Shown: positions 1 through 6,634 of the stretch, in pieces | How the letters are laid out: the number at the start of each line of letters is the position of its first letter | Numbering within the stretch: the stretch's first letter is position 1 | From: Candidatus Woesearchaeota archaeon | GTDB lineage: Archaea; Nanobdellota; Nanobdellia; Woesearchaeales; UBA10216 | Direction: 5' to 3' | Length of the DNA: 11,700 nt | Assembly: GCA_016180145.1 (NCBI GenBank) | Contig: JACPBT010000070.1 | Location: 1 to 11,700 of the forward strand | Notes under the pieces: model-generated | Told to the model about the DNA's origin: nothing | Seen by the model: only the letters and a program-made list of their open reading frames with translations | Database searches by the model: none | Translations under genes and position numbers: made by a program

Positions 1-120
1 TTATTTCTTTCGCTCCATTTTATTAGTATGAGCAAGAACCAACAAGCATAATCTCTTTCACCATCAAACTAAGAATTACACAATTCTGTCCCACACCCGG
101 TGGCGAAACGATTTTGCACA

Positions 121-130
121 AAATATAAAA
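121..130 (+). promoter_or_regulatory. TATA box for the 154-636 gene
   Basis: AAATATAAAA is centred about 28 nt before the GTG at 154. That is the archaeal TATA-to-start spacing, so the transcript would begin at or next to the start codon and be leaderless. The rest of positions 1-120 shows no supportable gene: every frame on both strands is closed by stops within short distances. Confidence 0.5.
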
Positions 131-153
131 ATGGGTGCTGGTAAGCTTCAAAC

Positions 154-636
154 GTGAAAACAAACACGATTAACAAACTTTTTTTTGGAACTGTGGCTGT
201 GGGTGTGATTTCCATCTTTTCGATATTGGCTTTAACAGATATGAAATCAGGTTATAGCACTATTTTGAATAGACTTGAAAATAATGCCCGCAGAGAAAAA
301 TCACTTACCCGGTTAATAGACGAGCAATACCCGATTGTTGCAAGCACGCTGCAAGCCTACGGGCTGCCTGTGCCTGAAAACCCTGAAAACTATTGCATAG
401 GCTCTGAAAGAGGCACTATCTGCGCAGCAATTAATGAGAGAAGCGAAATTAAAGAAAGGGTTGCAGCACTACAGCTTGAACTAAAAGAAGCCAGCCCACA
501 ATACCGCAGAGGGCTATTGTTCGCACTGGGAACCGGCATAGGCATGTTTGCAGGGATGGCTTATCTTGTCTGGCAAAAACACAAAAACGACATAGCGGAA
601 GAATCAGAGCGTGCCTCTAATTATAAAGCGGTTTAA
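154..636 (+). CDS. Small two-pass membrane protein, unknown function
   Basis: This 160-residue protein belongs to no family I recognise. A short basic N-terminus precedes a hydrophobic segment at residues 8-27. A polar, helix-prone middle of about 90 residues follows, with two cysteines nine apart (C81 and C90) that could form a disulfide. A second membrane segment spans about 121-140, followed by a charged tail. The topology suggests a hairpin with both ends on the same side and the central domain on the other. The start is GTG at 154; the TATA box about 28 nt upstream favours this leaderless start over the internal ATG at 241, which would cut off the first membrane segment. The gene converges with the channel-like gene on the other strand, leaving 38 nt between stops. 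Confidence 0.75.
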   Translation: MKTNTINKLFFGTVAVGVISIFSILALTDMKSGYSTILNRLENNARREKSLTRLIDEQYPIVASTLQAYGLPVPENPENYCIGSERGTICAAINERSEIKERVAALQLELKEASPQYRRGLLFALGTGIGMFAGMAYLVWQKHKNDIAEESERASNYKAV

Positions 637-686
637 GAAAAAAAGAAATAGAAAAAGAAAAAAGAAACCGGCTTTCACCAGTTTCT
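637..686 (-). terminator. Hairpin plus U-rich tract at the end of the 675-1346 gene
   Basis: Read on the minus strand, AGAAACTGG and CCGGTTTCT (686-663) form a 9-bp stem with one G-U pair and a 6-nt loop. The stop codon lies in the stem/loop. The hairpin is followed directly by a T-rich run (TTTTTTC TTTTTC type, to about 637). The U-tract alone would suffice as an archaeal terminator; the hairpin is an addition. It also lies in the gap between two convergent genes. Confidence 0.6.
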
Positions 687-1346
687 CTTCAAGTGCTTCA
701 GTATCGCCTTTGACTCGTCCTTCATGGCAAAGCCAAAGCCGATGCCAACCGCAACAGCAAGCCCGACAGACAACCCTGCAATAACCAGAAGGATTGTGTT
801 TGTGGCAAAGCTAACATCAATGCCAATCTTGCCGAGAGCAATCAAGCCGACAAAGATTATTGCAAACCACCTGACAATACTGCTCAAAACACGGACACCG
901 CGCCTCTTTGCATGCAGCATCTTGTCAGCAACAAGGTCAGACAAAATCAGCCCAATCAGCATGATAATCACGGCAGCAAACAAATTAGGCAGCCAACTGG
1001 CGAGCTTGTTGAGCTGTTCAGAAAGTATTCCAAGCTTCAGGAATCCTGAGGCCTGAACGAGAAACAACGCAAACACATACCACTTGAGCAGCGCACCACC
1101 CAAATTGGCAAGATTAACAAACCCAATAGAATGGGAAAGACCAAGCCTCTTCAGATGGGAATCCACCTTAGTAGCTTCCAAAAAGCGATGGAACAAAAGC
1201 CCAAACGCGGCAGAAATTATATAACCGACAACTACAACAACAGCAGCTGCAAGCAGTCCGGGAATAACCTCAACCAGCCTGTTCCACAACTGAGTCAACG
1301 GGTCAAGCAAAGCCTGCCCTGTGCTTTCAATGTAACTAATTGGCAT
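675..1346 (-). CDS. MscS-related conserved TM-helix membrane protein
   Basis: This 223-residue integral membrane protein has five predicted helices (about 27-55, 86-107, 117-142, 152-175 and 182-210). It resembles the 'conserved TM helix' family related to small-conductance mechanosensitive channels: Gly/Ala-rich helices with an amphipathic linker (HRFLEATKVDSHLKRLGL) and a final helix rich in Gly (VGIGFGFAMKD). The soluble beta-domain of true MscS is absent, because the protein ends about 14 residues after the last helix. A role in ion or osmolyte movement is inferred from the family only. The ATG at 1346 is chosen over the TTG one codon upstream, because the TTG would abut the ribosome-binding site AGGGGTGAT at 1358-1350. 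Confidence 0.8.
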   Translation of the reverse strand: MPISYIESTGQALLDPLTQLWNRLVEVIPGLLAAAVVVVVGYIISAAFGLLFHRFLEATKVDSHLKRLGLSHSIGFVNLANLGGALLKWYVFALFLVQASGFLKLGILSEQLNKLASWLPNLFAAVIIMLIGLILSDLVADKMLHAKRRGVRVLSSIVRWFAIIFVGLIALGKIGIDVSFATNTILLVIAGLSVGLAVAVGIGFGFAMKDESKAILKHLKRNW

Positions 1347-1349
1347 CAA

Positions 1350-1358
1350 ATCACCCCT
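1350..1358 (-). promoter_or_regulatory. Ribosome-binding site of the channel-like gene
   Basis: AGGGGTGAT lies 3 nt before the ATG at 1346. It matches the archaeal GAGGTGAT signal with one change and decides the start in favour of the ATG over the preceding TTG. Confidence 0.7.
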
Positions 1359-1403
1359 TTTTTTATCAGCATTAAAGCCTTTTAAGCCTTCTCACACGCT
1401 CTA

Positions 1404-1412
1404 CTATAAAAG
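1404..1412 (-). promoter_or_regulatory. TATA box for the channel-like gene
   Basis: On the minus strand CTTTTATAG sits about 62 nt upstream of the ATG. Transcription would start near 1382 and leave a leader of about 36 nt, which contains the ribosome-binding site. The same TTTTATAGTAG string recurs at the antitoxin promoter near 5490. Confidence 0.55.
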
Positions 1413-1533
1413 GTTTTATTACTATTATGGAATGAAAACTGCCAAAAGCTTTAAATAACAAACATCGGTTGTTTATTGCAAAATACGGAAATTTTCCATC
1501 ATTAAGGCAGCACCAAGAAATTCACAATCCGTG

Positions 1534-2895
1534 TCAAGCAGTCGTGATGCGCTTCAGAACAGCATGCTTCCCAGTCCAGTCCATGACCTCACGAAGAACT
1601 TCGCTTATTCGCTCAACAGGAATTATCTCAACGCTTGAACGCCTGTCATCATCAAGAATTATGTCCTTTAGGTTTGTTTTAGGAACAATAACCTTCTTAA
1701 TTCCGGCTTCAATAGCAGCCTCAACCTTACTTGAAACCCCGCCAACAGGCAGAACATCACCCCTCACAGAAAGACTGCCAGTCATTGCATACTCCTGCTT
1801 AATCGGAATGTTCTTCAAAGCAGAAATAATGGCCGTTGCAACGGCAATGCTTGCAGAATCACCCTCAACACCCTCATACGTCTGCAGGAACTGAACATAA
1901 AGGTCGTGCTTCTTCCTTATGTCCTCGCCAAAATACTTCTTAATAATAGCAGAAACATTCTTGACAGCCTCCTTCGCAATCTCGCCAAGCTTGCCAGTGG
2001 CAATAATCTCACGCTCATCACCGCCAGGCGTAACCTCTGCCTCAATAGGAAGAATAATGCCTGAATAAGCACTGCCAGAACCAAGCACAGCAAGCCCATT
2101 AACCCTGCCAACCTTCTTGCCTGCAGTAACAATAACTTCATACTCCTTCCTGTGCTCAATAATCTTGTCAGCCATCTGCTGCTCAAGAGTCTGGGCAATC
2201 TTCTTTGCCTCAAGAATGTGGCGAGCCTCAACAAGGGCAGAACCGCTTTCAAACGCAATATCCCCTGCAGCCCTCAACAAGCCGCCAAGCTCTCTCAAAC
2301 GGAGGGTAAGATGCCCCTTCCTGTTAGCGCGCTTCCTCGCCTCTATGATTATCGCCTGAACAGCATCATTGGAAAAATGCGGAATCTTCTTATCCTTTAC
2401 AACCTCCTGAGAGACAAACTGTGCAATCTTAAGGCGATTCTCAGCAGTGTCAGGCATGGTATCCTTCATGTAAACCTCATAGCCATAGCCACGAATCCTG
2501 CTCCTCAATGCAGGATGCATATGACTAACTGTCTCAACATTGCCTGCTGCCACAAGAACAAAATTGCAAGGCACAGGCTCAGTCCTAACCATAGCACCGG
2601 CAGAACGCTCAGACTGCCCAGTAATCGCATACTTACCCTCCTGCAAAGCAGTAAGAAGCTCCTGCTGCGTGGCAGGCTCAAGAGTGGCTATCTCATCAAT
2701 AAACAACACACCCATATGCGCCTTGTGAATCATGCCTGCAACAACACGCTCATGGGCAGGAGTGCCCAAACCACCTGAGTTTTTGCACAGAACTCCATTA
2801 ACCACCACGTTACCGGAACTGGTAGTGACATTATAGAGCCTGCCTTTGTAGTGTATTTTTTCCACCTTAGCAATGGTTTGCTTAGAAAGTTTCAT
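1534..2895 (-). CDS. lonB: LonB, C-terminal piece (C-intein, ATPase second half, protease)
   Basis: This 453-residue piece begins with a 39-residue C-intein (blocks F and G, ending CKN before Ser40). It continues as archaeal LonB with [12 protein letters not shown], Walker B at 63-69 (VLFIDEI), sensor region VAAGN at 115-119 and ALRSRI at 129-134, followed by the alpha-helical lid. The serine protease domain at the end carries Ser347 in EGDSAS and Lys390 in GGVSSK, the Lon Ser-Lys dyad. The fragment alone lacks Walker A and the membrane anchor, so it cannot be a complete Lon. The start ATG overlaps the stop of the upstream piece (ATGA) and has AGGGGTG 7 nt before it. If the break is an artefact, this is simply the downstream part of one long gene. 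Confidence 0.93.
   Translation of the reverse strand: MKLSKQTIAKVEKIHYKGRLYNVTTSSGNVVVNGVLCKNSGGLGTPAHERVVAGMIHKAHMGVLFIDEIATLEPATQQELLTALQEGKYAITGQSERSAGAMVRTEPVPCNFVLVAAGNVETVSHMHPALRSRIRGYGYEVYMKDTMPDTAENRLKIAQFVSQEVVKDKKIPHFSNDAVQAIIIEARKRANRKGHLTLRLRELGGLLRAAGDIAFESGSALVEARHILEAKKIAQTLEQQMADKIIEHRKEYEVIVTAGKKVGRVNGLAVLGSGSAYSGIILPIEAEVTPGGDEREIIATGKLGEIAKEAVKNVSAIIKKYFGEDIRKKHDLYVQFLQTYEGVEGDSASIAVATAIISALKNIPIKQEYAMTGSLSVRGDVLPVGGVSSKVEAAIEAGIKKVIVPKTNLKDIILDDDRRSSVEIIPVERISEVLREVMDWTGKHAVLKRITTA
2779..2895 (-). other. C-part of the LonB intein, 39 residues
   Basis: Residues 1-39 of the downstream piece form splicing block F ([13 protein letters not shown]) and block G ([10 protein letters not shown], then Ser as +1). 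The junction is placed at Asn39/Ser40, because removing everything up to Asn39 restores the conserved LonB string [17 protein letters not shown]. Asn39 is the residue that cyclises, and Ser is a usable +1 nucleophile. The penultimate residue is Lys, not His, and the usual block F Asp is Asn (LYNV). As I recall, both departures occur in other archaeal Lon inteins. The length is close to that of the C-inteins of known natural split inteins. Confidence 0.85.
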
Positions 2896-4328
2896 ACAGC
2901 CACACCCCTGCTTATCCCCTGACCAAAATTATTCAAAAGCAGGTATAAGGAATTTGGCGACAAATTCAGAATCTTCATAGCATGCTCTGCACCATAACCT
3001 CTACCATCTACAAGTTCATTATACTTATCTATCTTAAGCGCAGCCAACTCGCCCAATGCTTTATACAGGCGTTCTACCTTGTGGCGGCAATAGTTGATTT
3101 TAACATTCATTAGAAACAAAAGCATATTGTCAAACTTTTTCTCTATAAGCAGCCTAAAGATTGACGAGCCTTCAGTTGCGTATTTCCCTTCGTATATTGA
3201 AGTAGTGTTCACCCGATTCCTTTTCAAATAATCTGCAACTTCATTCAGAAAGCGAATACGGTTTTCCCTATAATGCGGCACGCCAGTAATGCCAATTTCC
3301 AATGTGGTAAGGCAATTTCCCTTTTTATGTATAATCGGGGTTCCAAGTTCACTGCCAAACAATGAGCCGTAAAACTCTTTTTCAGCGTCACAGTTCAGCG
3401 TAATCCAAAATGGCACTTTTAACTCCGTTTTTGTTTTATTACCTCTTGGCGCTCCAAGCGCTAAAAACAGCTGTATAATATTCCTGTTCGTATTCTGATA
3501 GCACCACGAATGCCCATAAACTCCGCCTTCACTTATTCTGGAATATTCCCCTCTACTCAGGCCAAACAACTCTTCCAAATCCTTACCAAACTCTTCAACC
3601 GCTACTTTTTCCGAGCTTGAGAGGAAAATTCCGTTCAGATTTTCAAAAACGCCTCCATCTCCAAAAGTTGCACCCAAAACTTTTGCAATCAACGGCAACT
3701 TCGGATTATCTATTTTCAACGGAAGCAAACCACGCCCTTTCAACCACAGAACTGCCTGAATCGGAACAGGAATGTGCTTTCCCTCATGCCACCATCTCGT
3801 TTTTCCGATGTTTTGCCCCATTGCCTTTGAAATTCTTTTATATCCCCACGCAGGGTTTTTTGCTTTTATCCCACAGTATTCATAATACAGCCTGCACTGT
3901 TCCTGCTGATGGGCGTCATAAGTGTTAATTATGTCCCCCTCATCAACAACAAAATCCTTTACAGTAACAACCTCGTCATTCTCATTAATTTTTGTCGCTT
4001 CAATATATTCTATTTTCCCGCAGTTCAAAACAGCTATCTTATGCTCAGGCGTAACAACAATCTCCTCATTTGCAGAAGTTGTGAATTTAACCATTTCACC
4101 ATCATAGTCATACCTGTTTGCAGATAAAACCTCCACTGCACCAATGCTTCCATCTTTTTCACCAGCAACAAAGAGATTGTTCTCAGGCAACAAGACAGCT
4201 TCATAACCCCCCTTTCTCACAATGTTCTTTCTGTTCTCAGCAAAACGCCTGTCAATCTCAGCACCAATGGCTCCGCTTTTGATAAGTCCTTTATACAAAA
4301 AATTTATTTTCAATATGGAAGAAAAAGT
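2892..4328 (-). other. N-part of the LonB intein with LAGLIDADG endonuclease
   Basis: This part starts directly after HDPFQ with Thr (codon ACT, 4328-4326), where Cys or Ser is normal. A block A-like segment follows, then block B ([20 protein letters not shown], with the TxxH pattern intact). A possible helix-turn-helix insert rich in Trp and Arg comes next, then endonuclease block C ([12 protein letters not shown], catalytic Asp in FGD) and the second motif ([13 protein letters not shown], with Glu). Both acidic residues are present, so the homing endonuclease looks intact. A second helix-turn-helix-like stretch (about [16 protein letters not shown]) precedes the TGA stop. Blocks F and G are missing here and are supplied by the next cistron. 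Confidence 0.85.
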
Positions 4329-4964
4329 TTGGAACGGATCGTGAAGCACATCACCGAGAAGGGCGCCTGCATGCGCTCCGGTGGCGTCAAGAAACGGAGC
4401 CTGCTTCCTGCCGAAGCTGTCAACAATCAGCTTGGGAGCCCTGCCACGGGATTCAATCCGCCTGTTAAAATTAAGAAAAATAACAAAACCTACAAGAAAA
4501 ACAAGCCCCCCTACAAAGAAGGCAAGGAACATAAGCCCGCCAAGAAGGGGGCCTCCGACAACAGAATAATGATTAAACGCCCACCACGGCGTAACAAGCG
4601 ACAAAACCAGCAGAACAAACATTATAACATTCTGATGCCTGAACATCCCGGCAGACTCAAGCCTCCCCCTTGCAACAACATCCCTGCCCTGCCCAACAGG
4701 AAGCACCCGAATCATAGGCTGGTTCTCATCATTGGGATTGGAAAAAGAAACAATATCAACCAAAGTCTCCTTTGGAAGAAGCTCAGCCAAAGCCATACCA
4801 AGCAGGCTCTTGCCAGTGCCTGGCTCGCCAATAAGAAGAACATGCCTCCTCTGCCTTGAAGCCTTCCTGACAATCCTCACAGCATCATCCTGGCCAATAA
4901 CCTGCTCAATGATGCTTGACGGGACTTTCAAATCCTTAGTAGACTTAAACCCAAACTCAGACAT
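2892..4964 (-). CDS. lonB: LonB, N-terminal piece (Walker A, membrane anchor, N-intein)
   Basis: This 690-residue piece holds LonB residues 1-212, then 478 residues of intein. The LonB part has Walker A GEPGTGKS at about 46-53 and two membrane helices (about 112-131 and 138-166) inserted in the ATPase domain, as in membrane-bound archaeal LonB, then GDVLHDPFQ at the junction. LonB is the ATP-driven, membrane-anchored protease that degrades damaged and regulatory proteins in archaea. The frame can be opened upstream to a GTG at 5006, but that stretch contains the TATA box. The ATG at 4964 (protein [12 protein letters not shown]) lies 26 nt from the TATA centre and gives the usual LonB N-terminus. 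Without the second piece it has no Walker B and no protease domain. Confidence 0.93.
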   Translation of the reverse strand: MSEFGFKSTKDLKVPSSIIEQVIGQDDAVRIVRKASRQRRHVLLIGEPGTGKSLLGMALAELLPKETLVDIVSFSNPNDENQPMIRVLPVGQGRDVVARGRLESAGMFRHQNVIMFVLLVLSLVTPWWAFNHYSVVGGPLLGGLMFLAFFVGGLVFLVGFVIFLNFNRRIESRGRAPKLIVDSFGRKQAPFLDATGAHAGALLGDVLHDPFQTFSSILKINFLYKGLIKSGAIGAEIDRRFAENRKNIVRKGGYEAVLLPENNLFVAGEKDGSIGAVEVLSANRYDYDGEMVKFTTSANEEIVVTPEHKIAVLNCGKIEYIEATKINENDEVVTVKDFVVDEGDIINTYDAHQQEQCRLYYEYCGIKAKNPAWGYKRISKAMGQNIGKTRWWHEGKHIPVPIQAVLWLKGRGLLPLKIDNPKLPLIAKVLGATFGDGGVFENLNGIFLSSSEKVAVEEFGKDLEELFGLSRGEYSRISEGGVYGHSWCYQNTNRNIIQLFLALGAPRGNKTKTELKVPFWITLNCDAEKEFYGSLFGSELGTPIIHKKGNCLTTLEIGITGVPHYRENRIRFLNEVADYLKRNRVNTTSIYEGKYATEGSSIFRLLIEKKFDNMLLFLMNVKINYCRHKVERLYKALGELAALKIDKYNELVDGRGYGAEHAMKILNLSPNSLYLLLNNFGQGISRGVAV
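2903..2909 (-). promoter_or_regulatory. SD-like site before the C-piece of lonB
   Basis: AGGGGTG stands 7 nt before the ATG at 2895, differing at one base from GGAGGTG as seen before the gene at 10624. It would allow separate or coupled initiation of the C-piece. It is built around one of two GGGG runs in the frame-change window, so chance cannot be excluded. Confidence 0.45.
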
Positions 4965-4985
4965 AACACCAAAGTATGCGAGCAG

Positions 4986-4994
4986 ATATATATA
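4986..4994 (-). promoter_or_regulatory. TATA box of lonB
   Basis: TATATATAT in the minus reading is centred about 26 nt before the ATG at 4964, so the mRNA is probably leaderless or nearly so. A small dyad, GTTCC-N6-GGAAC at 5019-5034, lies about 25 nt further upstream, between the toxin stop and this TATA box, and could be an operator. Confidence 0.65.
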
Positions 4995-5048
4995 CCTATC
5001 GGACACTGAACTTTTATGGTTCCAATACCGGAACGCAATCTTCTTTTT

Positions 5049-5297
5049 CTAATAGTGGTGCCCGAAGACAATCTTTTCAAGGTACAATTCTCTTTGGTTT
5101 ATGTCATAAGAAAAGAGTATACGAAGTTTGCCTATCCATAAGCGGCAGCTTCCGGACAAATCATAGTGAAGATGCTTGTAATGCGCTGGGTCTTCAGCAA
5201 CTTCCTCAATTTTGCTTTTTATCCTATCTTGCAGGTGTTTATCAAGCTTCTTAAAATCCTTTGAGAACTCCTTAGTTGGAAGAATATTATAAAGCAT
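5049..5297 (-). CDS. RelE/ParE-family toxin
   Basis: This 82-residue protein has the compact RelE/ParE layout: N-terminal strand YNILPTKEFSKDFKKL, an alpha-helical pair (DKHLQDRIKSKIEEVAEDP), then a beta sheet with the basic pattern CRLWIGKLRILFSYD and a C-terminal KIVFGHHY. RelE toxins cut mRNA in the ribosome and ParE proteins poison gyrase. The strand pattern and the 'RI..KI.E...DP' helix fit the archaeal RelE group better, but I cannot separate the two by eye. The ATG at 5297 is chosen; an in-frame TTG lies four codons upstream at 5309. The start lies inside the 3' end of the antitoxin gene, so the pair is translationally coupled. lonB follows 84 nt downstream on the same strand. Confidence 0.8.
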   Translation of the reverse strand: MLYNILPTKEFSKDFKKLDKHLQDRIKSKIEEVAEDPAHYKHLHYDLSGSCRLWIGKLRILFSYDINQRELYLEKIVFGHHY

Positions 5298-5466
5298 TCC
5301 AATCGTCAAACTCCCTCTTTTTTACCTGCTCTTTAGACTTTTTGTAAGAATCCATAAATCCCGTATCAGCCATCAACTCAAGAGATTCAACGACTGCATT
5401 AAACTCTTCTTTTAACTTTACGAGGTCAACAAGCGCCTCTTTGTTGATTGTTATAGCGGTTGGCAT
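5287..5466 (-). CDS. RelB-like antitoxin
   Basis: This 59-residue protein starts at the ATG at 5466 (MPTAITINKEALVDLVKLKE), ends at the TAA at 5289-5287 and overlaps the toxin start by 11 nt. The N-terminus is a short strand (TAITIN) followed by a helix. The C-terminal half (LELMADTGFMDSYKKSKEQ, then VKKREFDDWNAL) has the acidic/basic helical pattern of archaeal RelB-type antitoxins that wrap the RelE toxin. The role is assigned from position, size and this pattern. The antitoxin-first order is normal and allows a DNA-binding antitoxin to repress its own promoter. There is no SD; a TATA box 27 nt upstream implies a leaderless message. Confidence 0.75.
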   Translation of the reverse strand: MPTAITINKEALVDLVKLKEEFNAVVESLELMADTGFMDSYKKSKEQVKKREFDDWNAL

Positions 5467-5488
5467 ATGCTGCTTGAAGGTGAGCTAC

Positions 5489-5496
5489 TATAAAAA
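5489..5496 (-). promoter_or_regulatory. TATA box of the toxin-antitoxin operon
   Basis: TTTTTATA (minus strand) is centred about 27 nt before the antitoxin ATG at 5466. No Shine-Dalgarno sequence lies between them. Confidence 0.6.
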
Positions 5497-5522
5497 CGTA
5501 TCGCTGGTGGAAGTCTAACCTC

Positions 5523-5557
5523 CCTGTATAAGATGTAATGACTTTTTACAGGTAAAA
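5523..5557. repeat. Nested dyads upstream of the antitoxin promoter
   Basis: Two overlapping inverted repeats lie between the end of the PIN gene and the toxin-antitoxin promoter. One is CCTGTA (5523-5528) paired with TACAGG (5547-5552). The other is the tight palindrome TTTTAC-AG-GTAAAA (5544-5557). They may be an operator for the antitoxin or part of the PIN transcript's 3' end; the sequence does not decide. Confidence 0.4.
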
Positions 5558-5580
5558 CGCAAAAGCTAATGAGCAGCCGC

Positions 5581-6504
5581 TCAAGCCGCAAAAAGCTCTG
5601 CAAGGCGCTCCCTAACTATCTCAGAAAGCTCCTCTGCCCGCCCACTATGCATGGACTCTGCAATATCTGTTATATACGTAACAAGTCCACTGGTGTCAAA
5701 CTTCTTATCAATCCTGCCAACCTTATTTGAAAAATAAATGCGGACAGGATTGTCTGAAACAGCATTGAGCAAGGTATAAGCCCCGGGAACCTTAGAGCAT
5801 GCAATAGCATTCAAAACATCATTTGCTATGTGCCAAAGGTCAGAATCACCAGTCAGAATTGCAGCAGGCTTCTTAAGCACAGTTGCTATGTAAAGTGCAG
5901 TTGCAACAAGCTGCTCATCAGTGCGCAAATCCTCCCTGCGCTCAACCCACGCCTGATAACGCCTGCTAAAATCATTTTTTGAATCCTCAATATCAGACAC
6001 TGCAATCACCATCATCTCCAACGCAAGGTAACCAATTGATTTTATATCCTGCTCTGAAGAATCGCTGCCTGCTTTGTTGATAAGCGCATGAGCTGCGCTT
6101 TTCCTAAGCCGCTGGACTAAACGATACAAAGAGTAAACATTCTGCTGGATTTTAGGAGTGCCACGTGAAGTGTGCGAGACCTCTTTATTCCTGCCTGCGA
6201 TATCCTTGTTGTTATTAAGATGAACGAAAGCCCTGCCTATCGTATCTTCCCACGCTTTTATTTCCTCCACAACCTTGGGCGTGGTGTAAACATTCGGAAA
6301 GCGCAGAAACCGGCTGAATTCTGCCAGCCCTTTAAGCGTTTCACCAAACTCATTTAATTGAATGTCCGTATAGTTCACAGCACGCTCCACACGCTTTGTA
6401 AGCCCATCAGGCATAAACACATTCTCAGCGCTAGCGTCTGCAAGTATGATGCCATCAGATTCAAGAAGCTGCTCAATGGTAAATGCATCAGAATAACCAA
6501 CCAT
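5581..6504 (-). CDS. PIN-domain protein (putative ribonuclease)
   Basis: This 307-residue protein has PIN-fold signatures: hydrophobic strand IILADAS with Asp23, a helix with VVEEI (Glu80/81), then TDEQLVATALYIA (Asp196), and strand AAILTGDSDLWHIA with Asp220 and Asp222. These acidic residues bind the metals for RNA cleavage in PIN nucleases. The domain is stretched: about 110 mostly helical residues separate the second and third acidic motifs, and about 80 residues follow the last. It is therefore longer than VapC toxins (about 130 residues), and no small antitoxin gene adjoins it. The frame extends upstream to a TTG at 6609. The ATG at 6504 is preferred because a TATA-like AATAAAAA sits about 27 nt before it and the upstream extension (Cys/His/Phe-rich) does not look like protein. 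The substrate is unknown. Confidence 0.75.
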   Translation of the reverse strand: MVGYSDAFTIEQLLESDGIILADASAENVFMPDGLTKRVERAVNYTDIQLNEFGETLKGLAEFSRFLRFPNVYTTPKVVEEIKAWEDTIGRAFVHLNNNKDIAGRNKEVSHTSRGTPKIQQNVYSLYRLVQRLRKSAAHALINKAGSDSSEQDIKSIGYLALEMMVIAVSDIEDSKNDFSRRYQAWVERREDLRTDEQLVATALYIATVLKKPAAILTGDSDLWHIANDVLNAIACSKVPGAYTLLNAVSDNPVRIYFSNKVGRIDKKFDTSGLVTYITDIAESMHSGRAEELSEIVRERLAELFAA

Positions 6505-6526
6505 GCCAAAAGGCAATACAGAGTCC

Positions 6527-6535
6527 TTTTTATTG
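6527..6535 (-). promoter_or_regulatory. TATA-like element of the PIN gene
   Basis: AATAAAAAG (minus strand) is centred about 27 nt before the ATG at 6504, matching the leaderless spacing of the neighbouring genes. A second AT-rich candidate, CTTTATTTTATG, lies further upstream near 6550. Confidence 0.45.
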
Positions 6536-6634
6536 TTTTCCGATTCACATAAAATAAAGCATCCTAAATGATGAGACTGGCAAACGAGAAACCGTGCAAA
6601 ATAAGACAAGAATACAGCAAACCGAATCCCCTCG

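Noticed and set aside
1446..1459. Plus-strand TATA-like AGCTTTAAATAAC between lonB and the channel-like gene
   Set aside because: No plus-strand gene or structured RNA follows; AT-rich matches of this length are expected by chance.
2117..4859. Several plus-strand open frames across lonB
   Set aside because: All are antisense shadows of a gene with strong family motifs on the minus strand.
4964..5006. N-terminal extension of LonB to a GTG at 5006
   Set aside because: The extension is coded by the TATA box region itself, and the family N-terminus begins at the ATG at 4964.
6505..6609. Upstream TTG-initiated extension of the PIN protein
   Set aside because: The Cys/His/Phe-rich residues do not resemble a PIN N-terminus, and TATA-like elements lie within this stretch.
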